From the NCBI RefSeq assembly GCF_042685265.1, contig NZ_JBHUMX010000001.1: DNA of 64,000 bases. One strand, 5' to 3'. The stretch comes from Oceanobacillus_B kapialis (GTDB lineage Bacteria; Bacillota; Bacilli; Bacillales; Amphibacillaceae). Shown in pieces: positions 8,145 through 15,847 of this stretch (its first letter is position 1; each line of letters opens with the position of its first letter). The notes below the pieces were generated by a model that saw only the letters and a list, made by a program, of their open reading frames with translations, ran no database searches and had not been told where the DNA came from. A program made the translations under genes and the position numbers.

Positions 8145-8723
8145 ATGCGAAATACAACCAGCATTTTTAGTACATGGATTATTATTATTCTGTTTCTTGT
8201 ATTGCTTTTTACATTATATAACCAACAAAACAAAAAATATGAGCATCAAGGCAAGGATGCTTCCATACCATCAGAGCTCCACCCACTGGTAGAGGAGCAA
8301 ATAGACAAGGTTATTGAAGAAGCTGAGAAAATAAATATAGAAGTGGTCATTACAGATACCCTTCGGACGTTTGAAGAACAAGAAGCCTTATACGAACAAG
8401 GCCGAACAACTGAGGGGAATATTGTAACGCATGCGGAAGGTGGGGAATCTTACCATAATTACGGTCTGGCCATTGATTACGCACTTTCCGATCAGGATGG
8501 AGATATTATTTGGGATATTGCCTATGATGGGAACAATAACGGTGAGCGTGATTGGTTTGAAGTGGCAAATATAGCAAAGGATTTAGGGTTTGAATGGGGC
8601 GGGGATTGGGAGAATTTTAAAGACTACCCACATCTTCAAATGACCTTTGGACTCTCGATTCGCGAGCTACAGAATGGACTCCGGCCAAAGACCGAACAAG
8701 AAGGCGAAGAAGTAGACAACTAG
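8145..8723 (+). CDS. cwlK: M15 peptidase, CwlK-like peptidoglycan endopeptidase
   Basis: Cell-wall L-alanyl-D-glutamate type endopeptidase (192 aa), membrane-anchored outside the cell by a single N-terminal helix (about residues 8-25). The zinc site of peptidase family M15 is visible: SYHNYGLAID supplies His104 and Asp111, and YPHLQM supplies His163. The EGGESYHNYGLAID and GFEWGGDWENFKDYPHL blocks are very close to B. subtilis CwlK. An acidic tail (QEGEEVDN) ends the protein. It stands alone, preceded by structured element A. Confidence 0.88.
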   Translation: MRNTTSIFSTWIIIILFLVLLFTLYNQQNKKYEHQGKDASIPSELHPLVEEQIDKVIEEAEKINIEVVITDTLRTFEEQEALYEQGRTTEGNIVTHAEGGESYHNYGLAIDYALSDQDGDIIWDIAYDGNNNGERDWFEVANIAKDLGFEWGGDWENFKDYPHLQMTFGLSIRELQNGLRPKTEQEGEEVDN

Positions 8724-8741
8724 CACGTACCTGTTTATAAT
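8713..8741 (+). promoter_or_regulatory. Promoter of the MhqR-type dioxygenase gene
   Basis: TAGACA (8713-8718), 17 nt, TATAAT (8736-8741). The -35 box overlaps the end of cwlK. Transcription would begin around 8748, inside the candidate MhqR operator. Confidence 0.55.
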
Positions 8742-8746
8742 AAATT

Positions 8747-8764
8747 TATCTTGAATTCAAAATA
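8747..8764. promoter_or_regulatory. Candidate MhqR operator
   Basis: The 18-bp palindrome TATCTTGAATTCAAAATA, with one mismatched pair, is close to the MhqR box of B. subtilis as I recall it (TATCTCGAATTCGAGATA). It sits just downstream of a TATAAT box and upstream of an MhqA/MhqO-like dioxygenase, the type of target MhqR represses until quinones or catechols are present. Confidence 0.6.
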
Positions 8765-8803
8765 AATTCCGAATAACTATTATAACTACAAGGAGGAAAT
8801 CCC

Positions 8804-9778
8804 ATGGAATTAAAAGGCATTCATCACGTTTCGGCCCTAACAGCAAACGCTAAAGCTAACTATTCCTTTTATACAGGAGTGCTTGGCATGCGTTTAGTTA
8901 AAAAAACCGTAAACCAGGATGATACATCTGTGTACCATTTATTTTACGCAGACGTGGTGGGCAATCCTGGTACTGATTTAACGTTCTTTGAAATACCGCG
9001 TGCCGGTCGAACCTATCCTGGTGTCAGCAGCATCTCCACAACTTCCTTACGGGTAAAAAATGACGAGGCATTACAATATTGGAAACAGCGCCTCACCGAA
9101 CATCAGGTCGAACATGAAGATATCGTCACAGAGAACAACCGAAACATCATTTCGTTACGTGATCCAGAGGGACAGCGACTTAAGCTAGTATCAGATGAAA
9201 CAAATAAAGGGGTAGAGGCTGGCACTCCGTGGAAAAAAGGACCAGTGCCTGTGGAGTATGCGATCGTTGGACTTGGACCAAGTCAGTTAACCGTAAATGA
9301 TCCAGCTCCTACCGTAAAAGTATTAACAGAGGTGCTTTCCTTTAAAGAAGTTGATCGTTATCCTTCACAGATTCAAGGGCAACCGGACGTAATTGTATTT
9401 TCTACCGGTGAAGGCGGGACAGGTGCTGAGGTCCATTTAGAAACAAGAACCGATCTTCCAAGAGAAAGGCCAGGTCGGGGAAGTGTTCATCATGTGGCTT
9501 TTCGGGTAGACAATGAGGATGAACTAAAGTATTGGAAAGATCGTTTACAAGGCGCTAGATTACCTAACTCCGGACTTGTAGAGCGTTATTACTTTAAGTC
9601 CCTCTATTTCAGGGAGCCAAATGGAATCCTGTTTGAACTGGCAACAGACGGTCCTGGCTTTACAACAGATGAAGACCCAGAACATCTAGGTGAATCACTT
9701 GCATTACCACCATACTTTGAACAGGACCGCGAACAAATAGAAGCAAAACTAGAGCCTCTTGATACAAAAAGGGATTAA
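8804..9778 (+). CDS. Ring-cleaving dioxygenase, VOC family (MhqA/MhqO-like)
   Basis: Putative metal-dependent extradiol dioxygenase with two vicinal-oxygen-chelate domains (324 aa), about residues 1-130 and 150-285. Likely metal ligands are in GIHHVSALT near the start, GSVHHVAFRV near residue 225, and a Glu in the FELATDGPG strand. Relatives in B. subtilis (MhqA, MhqE, MhqO) protect against hydroquinones and catechols. The near-consensus MhqR palindrome in front of the gene supports that role here. A strong AAGGAGG site lies 8 nt before the ATG. Confidence 0.85.
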   Translation: MELKGIHHVSALTANAKANYSFYTGVLGMRLVKKTVNQDDTSVYHLFYADVVGNPGTDLTFFEIPRAGRTYPGVSSISTTSLRVKNDEALQYWKQRLTEHQVEHEDIVTENNRNIISLRDPEGQRLKLVSDETNKGVEAGTPWKKGPVPVEYAIVGLGPSQLTVNDPAPTVKVLTEVLSFKEVDRYPSQIQGQPDVIVFSTGEGGTGAEVHLETRTDLPRERPGRGSVHHVAFRVDNEDELKYWKDRLQGARLPNSGLVERYYFKSLYFREPNGILFELATDGPGFTTDEDPEHLGESLALPPYFEQDREQIEAKLEPLDTKRD

Positions 9779-9839
9779 AAAAATTGTAAAACACAATGTT
9801 GCTAGAGACAGATTCTAGCTTGATCTCGTATATACGAAC

Positions 9840-9873
9840 AAAACGCCGAAGAATTTATATCTTTCGGCGTTTT
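9840..9873. terminator. Bidirectional terminator
   Basis: Stem AAAACGCCGAA (9840-9850) with TTCGGCGTTTT (9863-9873), between the convergent dioxygenase and Gfo/Idh/MocA genes. Confidence 0.85.
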
Positions 9874-9891
9874 GCTTTTCTATCCTAATCT

Positions 9892-10872
9892 TTACTCTCC
9901 TGGAAATTCAATATGATGCTGTTTCCTAGCTTTCGCTGTCCATTTAGCAACGTGTCTGCTACGTTCTAAGGCATTGCTATATGTTTGCTCGTTTTGTTCC
10001 TTGACCATTTTGACGAAAGCCTCTAGCTCGTAGATCATATCTAATGGCTCTTGCTTTTCAGCTAATTCCTTTGTTTCCTTTGCCTTCCTATCATAAAAAG
10101 ATAACGCATCAATTGGGGCTATATGATCCATTCTTAACGCACCATCTTCGCCATGGATCTCAGATGGGATTGTCCCCTGAGCTACCTTGGAACACAGAAT
10201 GGTTACTATAAATGATTGATAATTTAAAACAAGGGTACCACTTCCATCTGTACCATTCTCCAGTAGCACAGGGAAATAGTTAATATCCTCAGGTTCACCA
10301 AATAAATCGATTGCCATGCTTAATGGATATACCCCTAAATCCATTAGGGCGCCTCCTGCAAACTCTTTGGAAAATACGTTAGGAGCTTTCCCGTCTTTAT
10401 ATGCATCATACTTGGATGAATATTGGACATATTGCAGCATTACACTCCGAACCTGTCCAACATGGCTTAAACTCTCTTTCAAACGCAAATAGTTAGGAGA
10501 ATACAGATGACGAAATCCTTCAAATATATATACTCCATTCGCTATGGCAGCCTCACGTGCGTTGTTCCACTGTGTTTCATTTAAGACCATTGGTTTTTCA
10601 CAAAATACGTGCTTTTTATTTTCTATACATGCCATCATATGTTCATAATGCAGAATATTTGGGGAAGCAACATAGATAAAATCGACTCCATCATCCTGAA
10701 GCATTTCGTCTAGATTAGAAAACCACTTTGATGCCCCATTCTTTTCGGCAAATGCCTTGGCATTTTCATCCCTTCTTGAGTAAACACTGTGTAGTTCTGC
10801 AGCGCCTGATTGCTTCGCAGCCGCTATAAAGGATTCTGTTATCCAACTTGTACCTATTGTAGAAAATTTCAT
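9892..10872 (-). CDS. Gfo/Idh/MocA family oxidoreductase
   Basis: NAD(P)-dependent sugar or polyol dehydrogenase of unknown substrate (326 aa). The N-terminal Rossmann domain is followed by the family signature VFCEKPMVLNE, whose EKP lysine is catalytic. The C-terminal substrate domain contains GGALMDLGVYPLSMAIDLFG. The ATG overlaps the stop codon of the small membrane-protein gene upstream by one base (TAATG). Together with the ketopantoate reductase-like gene these form a three-gene leftward unit. Confidence 0.88.
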   Translation of the reverse strand: MKFSTIGTSWITESFIAAAKQSGAAELHSVYSRRDENAKAFAEKNGASKWFSNLDEMLQDDGVDFIYVASPNILHYEHMMACIENKKHVFCEKPMVLNETQWNNAREAAIANGVYIFEGFRHLYSPNYLRLKESLSHVGQVRSVMLQYVQYSSKYDAYKDGKAPNVFSKEFAGGALMDLGVYPLSMAIDLFGEPEDINYFPVLLENGTDGSGTLVLNYQSFIVTILCSKVAQGTIPSEIHGEDGALRMDHIAPIDALSFYDRKAKETKELAEKQEPLDMIYELEAFVKMVKEQNEQTYSNALERSRHVAKWTAKARKQHHIEFPGE

Positions 10873-11045
10873 TATTTTTTCTCCTCTTCTTCATTATCTT
10901 CTTGCTTCTTGTTTTCTTCCTCATCTGGTAATGGGTCAACCTTATGTTTGTAAGCATACCCCTTTGATATCGTAAGCAGTGACAGTAGTAAAACAAGAGC
11001 CACAACGATGATCATAATAATAATGACAATGGTGTATGTAGACAA
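10872..11045 (-). CDS. Small single-span membrane protein, YtzI-like
   Basis: About 57 residues: an N-terminal transmembrane helix (TIVIIIMIIVVALVLLLSLL) followed by a short basic stretch (SKGYAYKHKVDPLPD) and a strongly acidic tail (EEENKKQEDNEEEE). The YKHKVDPLPDE segment resembles B. subtilis YtzI; function unknown. An ATG at 11072 would overlap the upstream gene and carry the ribosome-binding site inside the coding region. GGAGG at about 11053-11057 instead points to the TTG at 11045. Its stop overlaps the next ATG by one base. Confidence 0.75.
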   Translation of the reverse strand: MSTYTIVIIIMIIVVALVLLLSLLTISKGYAYKHKVDPLPDEEENKKQEDNEEEEKK

Positions 11046-11058
11046 ATGGCTCCCTCCT

Positions 11059-11973
11059 TTAAGCCTTTTCAAATGGTTTTATCATACCATAGACTGCTTT
11101 TGTATACGACAGGTCTATCCCTGCCCTCTCAGCCAAGCGAATTGCACCGCCATGTAAATGGTCCAATTCGAGACGTAGCCCTTTTCTTCGATCTTGATGC
11201 ATCGAAGAAGTAGCTTCAGCATGAAGGGCATGTAATTTCTTTTCTGCCTCTTTTACATCGTCATCACTTAGATTTGCCCCATTAGCATTTGCTAAATACT
11301 TCATTTCTTGCAGGACTTCTTTTGCAAGCTGAAACGTTTCAGGATAGGCTCTTACTTCCCCTATCGATAAATTCGTTGCGGTTGTAATACCAGAAAAAGC
11401 ATTAATAAACATATATTTCTTCCATAGTTCTGTCAAAATGCTTTCGCTATTACTTACAGAAAAGTTTGCTTCTCCAACAAAAGACTCTAGTTTTTTACAT
11501 ATACCTCTTTGTACTGGGTGTAACGGACCAAAAATAAGATCATGAAAATCACTCGTATGCACAACATGCCCCTTGTTATTTAGTGTGGCTATAATAAAGG
11601 ATAATCCACCAAGCACAGCTTTCCTACCTAAGTGTCGCTGTAAAACTTCAATATGTTCTATCCCATTTAAAATTGGTAAAACATAAGCTCCATTTGCAAC
11701 AAGTACCTTTAGCGGCTGCAAAACACCCTCTAAATGATAGCCCTTCACCCCCACTAATACAAGGTCTGCATGGGGAATACTCTTTGGATCTGTTGCTACA
11801 TTTGGCTGTTCGATGGAATAGTCACCGTGTTTACTATATATCTTCAATCCATGTTCGTCTAATTCAACGGCCCTTCGTTCCCTAACTAAAAAGGTAACAT
11901 TTGCCCCAATTTCTTGTAAACGCGCTCCAAAATAACCTCCTAATGCGCCGGCCCCTACCACTACAACATTCAT
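11059..11973 (-). CDS. 2-dehydropantoate 2-reductase family protein (ApbA/PanE)
   Basis: NADPH-dependent ketopantoate reductase family (304 aa). The Rossmann motif GAGALGGYFGARL starts at about residue 7; the C-terminal helical domain holds the conserved KYMFINAFSGITTATN region with its catalytic lysine. It is first in the unit with the YtzI-like and Gfo/Idh/MocA genes. Bacilli often carry several paralogues, so this may be the pantothenate enzyme or another short-chain ketoacid reductase. Confidence 0.85.
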   Translation of the reverse strand: MNVVVVGAGALGGYFGARLQEIGANVTFLVRERRAVELDEHGLKIYSKHGDYSIEQPNVATDPKSIPHADLVLVGVKGYHLEGVLQPLKVLVANGAYVLPILNGIEHIEVLQRHLGRKAVLGGLSFIIATLNNKGHVVHTSDFHDLIFGPLHPVQRGICKKLESFVGEANFSVSNSESILTELWKKYMFINAFSGITTATNLSIGEVRAYPETFQLAKEVLQEMKYLANANGANLSDDDVKEAEKKLHALHAEATSSMHQDRRKGLRLELDHLHGGAIRLAERAGIDLSYTKAVYGMIKPFEKA

Positions 11974-12058
11974 GTGCCTCCCCCTCTACCTTTTATTTGA
12001 TACCGTTTTCTACATCGTACCTTGTTCTTGTATACATTGTCTACAACAACAATTGAAC

Positions 12059-12300
12059 AAAAGCGCAGGGCGCCCGTTTTAGGGAAGGCCGACTAAGAAC
12101 GCCCCGTCCTGGGGCCACGTCGGCATGACCCGGATCCTCCGGGCCCACGTACGGACTGGGACTGCGATTACTCGCCCTACCGAAAACCTTTTGCGCCTGG
12201 CCATGCCAGGTGGCTCCATGATGCCACGCAAAGTGGCGGTTTTAATGGGGCATTCTTACGCAGGAGATAATGTTACATGCCCCTGCATCAGGGGTATGTC
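12059..12300. repeat. Hairpin-rich intergenic repeat, copy 1
   Basis: GC-rich block in AT-rich DNA. Successive hairpins: GCCGAC/GTCGGC (12088-12093, 12119-12124) enclosing GCCCC/GGGGC (12101-12105, 12111-12115); CCCGGA/TCCGGG (12129-12134, 12138-12143); CCTGG/CCAGG (12196-12200, 12206-12210); GCCAC/GTGGC (12223-12227, 12233-12237); CCCCT/AGGGG (12280-12284, 12290-12294). The stretch 12147-12193 matches 55646-55692 in inverse orientation over 47 nt with one difference by eye, and the ends (AAAAGCGCA and GCGCCCGTTT) are shared too. The rest of 11974-12572 holds only a possible promoter. Confidence 0.75.
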
Positions 12301-12400
12301 GACGTTGGAATATTCTGTATTATTAACTAATTCTGCGTAAATAACAGTATATTGGACAATATGCCAGTATGTTTTTGCATTTTCCAATCTAACGGGATAC

Positions 12401-12428
12401 TTCACAGAATACGCCAGTTAATTATAAA
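12401..12428 (+). promoter_or_regulatory. Possible promoter of ehuBCDA
   Basis: TTCACA (12401-12406), 16 nt, TATAAA (12423-12428). Two mismatches to the -35 consensus; no better SigA match was found in the 270 bp before ehuB. A leader of about 135 nt would follow. Confidence 0.3.
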
Positions 12429-12572
12429 TAATCAAAAAATATAACGTTTGAGGGATGAACCTATTACCTATACCATTGTTATATAAGTGCTTTAAGCGTC
12501 TGCCTACTACTAAATTCGATCTAGGCAAAAAGCATGAGAATGGATAATAAACGAGGAGGTCAAATTAGAAAG

Positions 12573-13460
12573 ATGAAGAAAATCATACTTACTAGTCTAT
12601 TAGGTTTATTATTAACCATTATGGTTGCTTGTGGCTCAGAAGAAGAAGCTTCTGGCGGTGACAGTGGTGAAGGAAAACTAGCAGAATTACAGGAATCAGG
12701 TACTGTAACAATTGGCTTTGCCAATGAAGAACCATACGCCTACGAAGAAGATGGCGAACTGAAAGGGGCTGCAGTAGACATTGCGGCCGCTGTCTTTTCT
12801 GAACTAGGGATCGATAACATGGAATCACAGCTTGCTAATTTCGGATCCCTTATTCCTGGTTTGCAAGCAGATCAGTTTGATGTGGTAACAGCTGGTATGG
12901 CGATTACACCGGATCGCTGTGAACAGGCGGCATTCGGTGAACCAGAAATGGTATATGGTGAGGGGATTGTCGTCCAGGCCGGAAACCCGCTAAACATTCA
13001 AAGCTATCAGGATATCGCTGACAACCCGGATATTCGCGTTTCTGTTATGTCCGGCGCAACGGAAGTTGGTTATCTGGAAAGCGTAGGAGTTAGTGATGAC
13101 CAGATTACAACGGCAGATGATATTCCAGCTACCTTCTCAGCAATTCAGTCAGATAGAGCTGATGTAACGACGGCTACAGAAATGACACTTCGTATGGCAG
13201 TTGAAACAGCAGGAGAGGACCTTGAGTTTGTAGATAGTTTCGAACAACCTGATATTGAAGGCGTACCAAGCTACGGTGCTGCGGCATTTTCTCAGGATAA
13301 TACAGAGCTTAGAGACGCCTACAATGAGAAATTAAAAGAGTTGAAAGAAGACGGCACGGTAGCAGAATTGCTTGAAGCAAACGGATTCGATCCAGAGGCC
13401 AACATGGTTGAAGCAGGTGAAGTTACAACCGAATCTGTTTGCAGTGGGGAGAACTATTAA
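12573..13460 (+). CDS. ehuB: Ectoine/hydroxyectoine ABC transporter substrate-binding lipoprotein
   Basis: Extracytoplasmic binding protein of the Ehu importer for the compatible solutes ectoine and hydroxyectoine (295 aa from the chosen start). The signal peptide ends in VAC with Cys20 as lipid anchor. GFANEEPYAYEEDGELKG and the VVTAGMAITPDRCEQAAF block are typical of EhuB, as is a second cysteine near the C-terminus (SVCSGENY), expected to form a disulfide. An ATG 39 bp upstream would put a hydrophilic extension before the signal peptide, so MKKIILTS is preferred, although its GGAGGT site is a rather long 12 nt away. Confidence 0.9.
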   Translation: MKKIILTSLLGLLLTIMVACGSEEEASGGDSGEGKLAELQESGTVTIGFANEEPYAYEEDGELKGAAVDIAAAVFSELGIDNMESQLANFGSLIPGLQADQFDVVTAGMAITPDRCEQAAFGEPEMVYGEGIVVQAGNPLNIQSYQDIADNPDIRVSVMSGATEVGYLESVGVSDDQITTADDIPATFSAIQSDRADVTTATEMTLRMAVETAGEDLEFVDSFEQPDIEGVPSYGAAAFSQDNTELRDAYNEKLKELKEDGTVAELLEANGFDPEANMVEAGEVTTESVCSGENY

Positions 13461-13521
13461 CAATTAGGCTTATATAAAAGAAGACGCCAATTACACTGAA
13501 AACTTCTAGAAGACGAAACTC

Positions 13522-13561
13522 CATAGGGTCTTCCTCCCGCCCAAGGGGGATGGGCCCTATG
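13522..13561 (+). terminator. Intercistronic hairpin between ehuB and ehuC
   Basis: CATAGGG (13522-13528) pairs with CCCTATG (13555-13561), with C/G-rich inner pairing, followed by TTTTT. It is probably a partial terminator or 3' stabiliser that gives more binding protein than permease, a common arrangement in ABC importer operons. Confidence 0.65.
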
Positions 13562-13581
13562 TTTTTATGTAAACAAAAGGA

Positions 13582-14250
13582 GTGATCCCAATTAGTATAT
13601 TTACAGAAATTTTCCCCTATCTTATGCGCGGTATTAATATTACGATAACGGTGCTTATCGCCTCTGCCATTTTAGGTTATTTAATGGCCTTTATCGCAGG
13701 ACTTTGTCGTCTTTCCTCTAATATCTTTATTCGCAAAGCTACCGGGTTCTATATCGAAGTATTTCGTGGCACATCATTAATCGTTCAATTGTTCTGGCTC
13801 TACTATGCCGTTCCTATGTTGTTTGACATTCAGCTTGGTAGCAACTGGCTTGTTGGGGTAGTTGCCATCGCACTGAATTATGGTGCATATATGTCAGAGA
13901 TCGTCAGAGGCTCGATTCTTTCGGTAGCCAAGGGGCAAACAGAAGCAGCTACAGCACTAAACATGTCTAAATTCCAGCGTATGAGGCTGATTATTTTGCC
14001 TCAGGCCGTACGCATGATGCTTCCTGAGTTTGGCAATTATTTAATTCAAATGTTAAAAGCAACATCCTTAGTTTATTTAATTGGTATGAACGATATTTTA
14101 TACTATGGTAATATTCTTCGAAGTAATGACTTATCACAGGCACCAACCGTATACTTACTTCTATTGGTCTTCTACTTTATCCTGGCATTACCTATTATAT
14201 GGCTAACTCGTAAAGCAGAAGTAATTTCCAAGAAAGGGGTGGCGAGCTAA
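13582..14250 (+). CDS. ehuC: Ectoine/hydroxyectoine ABC transporter permease EhuC
   Basis: Integral membrane permease (about 220 aa) of the HisM/GlnP type. FRGTSLIVQLFWLYYAVPML and the EAATALNMSKFQRMRLIILP coupling loop are clear. The start is ambiguous: the GTG at 13582 lies within the ribosome-binding site itself (AAAGGAGTGATCC). A functional start may be the ATT three codons later, spaced about 8 nt from GGAG; the first in-frame ATG would lie only at codon 15. The stop overlaps the ehuD ATG by one base. Confidence 0.88.
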   Translation: MIPISIFTEIFPYLMRGINITITVLIASAILGYLMAFIAGLCRLSSNIFIRKATGFYIEVFRGTSLIVQLFWLYYAVPMLFDIQLGSNWLVGVVAIALNYGAYMSEIVRGSILSVAKGQTEAATALNMSKFQRMRLIILPQAVRMMLPEFGNYLIQMLKATSLVYLIGMNDILYYGNILRSNDLSQAPTVYLLLLVFYFILALPIIWLTRKAEVISKKGVAS

Positions 14251-14960
14251 TGGAAAATTGGAGCTGGGAAATATTTTTTGATGCCCTTCCTGTTGTATTG
14301 GAAGGTTTAGGAATTACAGTCGGTCTCACATTTGCCTGCTATTTATTTGCATTGCTATTCGGCTTTGTCTGGACCTTCCTACGAAGAATTCCATTTAAGC
14401 CATTAAATTGGTTGGTTACATGGATAATGGAGTTTATTCGTTCCACCCCTCCACTGGTCCAATTATTCTTTATCTTCTATGCATGGCCAATGGTCCCAGG
14501 GATCGGAATGACCCTGTCACCTTTTACCAGTGCAGTTCTTGGGCTAGGCCTTCATTTCAGCACCTATATTGGTGAAGTGTACCGCTCCGGAATTGAAGGA
14601 GTCGAGAAAGGACAGTGGGAAGCATCCCGTGCCTTAAATTTCAGTACCCGGCAAAAATGGTTGAAGGTTATTTTGCCACAGGCTATCCCTCCAACTATAC
14701 CGATGCTTGGAAACTATTTAATCATTATGTTTAAAGAAGTGCCCCTCGCCTCTACGATCGGTGTAGTTGGTATCCTGCATATGGCAAATAGTTATGGAGC
14801 ACAGTACTGGGCATATTTAGAACCTTTAACCATCGTTGCGATTTTATTCTTACTATTAAGCTACCCTTCTGCTATTCTAATAAATGTGTTAGAAAGAAGA
14901 ATGAATCGTCGATTTGATAAAAAGGAAGCATTAAATAGTAGCAAAGGAGCGACAACGTAA
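14250..14960 (+). CDS. ehuD: Ectoine/hydroxyectoine ABC transporter permease EhuD
   Basis: Second membrane permease of the importer (236 aa), pairing with EhuC. FIRSTPPLVQLFFIFYAWPM and EASRALNFSTRQKWLKVILP are the family landmarks, the latter being the ATPase coupling loop. TAATG overlaps join it to ehuC upstream and to ehuA downstream, so the three are translated as a unit. Confidence 0.92.
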   Translation: MENWSWEIFFDALPVVLEGLGITVGLTFACYLFALLFGFVWTFLRRIPFKPLNWLVTWIMEFIRSTPPLVQLFFIFYAWPMVPGIGMTLSPFTSAVLGLGLHFSTYIGEVYRSGIEGVEKGQWEASRALNFSTRQKWLKVILPQAIPPTIPMLGNYLIIMFKEVPLASTIGVVGILHMANSYGAQYWAYLEPLTIVAILFLLLSYPSAILINVLERRMNRRFDKKEALNSSKGATT

Positions 14961-15730
14961 TGACAGAACCAATTGTAACCTTTAAGGATATACACAAATC
15001 CTTTGGGGAAGTGGAAGTATTAAAAGGGATTAACCTTGATATTAAACCAGCGGAAAAGGTAGCCATTATCGGTCCAAGTGGATCTGGAAAAACGACCATT
15101 ATCCGTATGTTAATGACACTAGAAAAGCCAACCTCTGGTGATATTATTGTAGATGGTAATAATCTTTGGAAAATGGATAAAAACGGTAAACTAGTGGATG
15201 CTAATGAGAAGCATTTACGTTCCATTCGTGGAGATATCGGCATGGTCTTTCAACATTTTAATCTCTTTCCACATATGACCATTTTAGAAAATTGTATGAC
15301 TGCACCTATTCAAGTGAAAAAGGAAAATAAAGAAACTGCTAAAAAGCATTCAATCGAGATGCTAGAAAAAGTAGGGCTTGGAGACAAACTTGATAATTAT
15401 CCAAATCAGCTCTCTGGTGGACAAAAACAACGTGTTGCCATGGCCCGCGCTTTAGTCATGCGTCCAAAGGTCATGTTATTTGATGAGGTAACTTCTGCCT
15501 TAGATCCTGAGCTTGTTGGAGAAGTACTCGAAGTTATCCGTGATATTGCGAAAGAGGGAGAAATGGCTATGATTCTCGTTACCCATGAAATGGACTTTGC
15601 TCTCGATGTAGCGGATAAGGTTTTATTCCTCGATGAAGGGGTAATCGCAGAACAAGGCACAGCAAGCGAAGTTATTGAGCATTCACGTAATGAACGCCTT
15701 CAAAGCTTTCTCAAGCGCTTTAGAGCATAA
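14960..15730 (+). CDS. ehuA: Ectoine/hydroxyectoine ABC transporter ATP-binding protein EhuA
   Basis: Cytoplasmic ATPase energising the importer (256 aa). Walker A GPSGSGKT at 38-45, Q-loop FQHFNLFPH near 98, signature LSGGQKQR at 151-158, Walker B VMLFDE at 171-176 and the switch histidine in VTHEMD at about 209 are all intact. An insertion with NLWKMDKNGKLVDANEKHL (residues 68-86) is a feature of this subgroup. It is last in ehuBCDA. Confidence 0.93.
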   Translation: MTEPIVTFKDIHKSFGEVEVLKGINLDIKPAEKVAIIGPSGSGKTTIIRMLMTLEKPTSGDIIVDGNNLWKMDKNGKLVDANEKHLRSIRGDIGMVFQHFNLFPHMTILENCMTAPIQVKKENKETAKKHSIEMLEKVGLGDKLDNYPNQLSGGQKQRVAMARALVMRPKVMLFDEVTSALDPELVGEVLEVIRDIAKEGEMAMILVTHEMDFALDVADKVLFLDEGVIAEQGTASEVIEHSRNERLQSFLKRFRA

Positions 15731-15790
15731 TCTAGGAGGCTTTGCAGTTTCTCCTATCTTTTTATGAAAATAGAATATAAAGCTATACAA

Positions 15791-15831
15791 AAATCCGCGC
15801 CATGCTTTGAATTTGAGCATGGTGCGGATTT
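15791..15831. terminator. Bidirectional terminator between ehuA and murB
   Basis: 16-bp stem (15791-15806 with 15816-15831, one wobble pair) and a 9-nt loop between convergent genes. The T run is better on the minus strand, so it fits murB best. Confidence 0.8.
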
Positions 15832-15847
15832 ACTTTTACCTAACTAC

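Noticed and set aside
12059..12300. Possible CRISPR array or tRNA-like structures
   Set aside because: Hairpins differ from each other in sequence, with no constant repeat and spacer; no cloverleaf or CCA end fits.
12125..12340. 71-codon plus-strand open frame
   Set aside because: Falls inside the hairpin-rich repeat; composition follows the repeat and there is no initiation signal.
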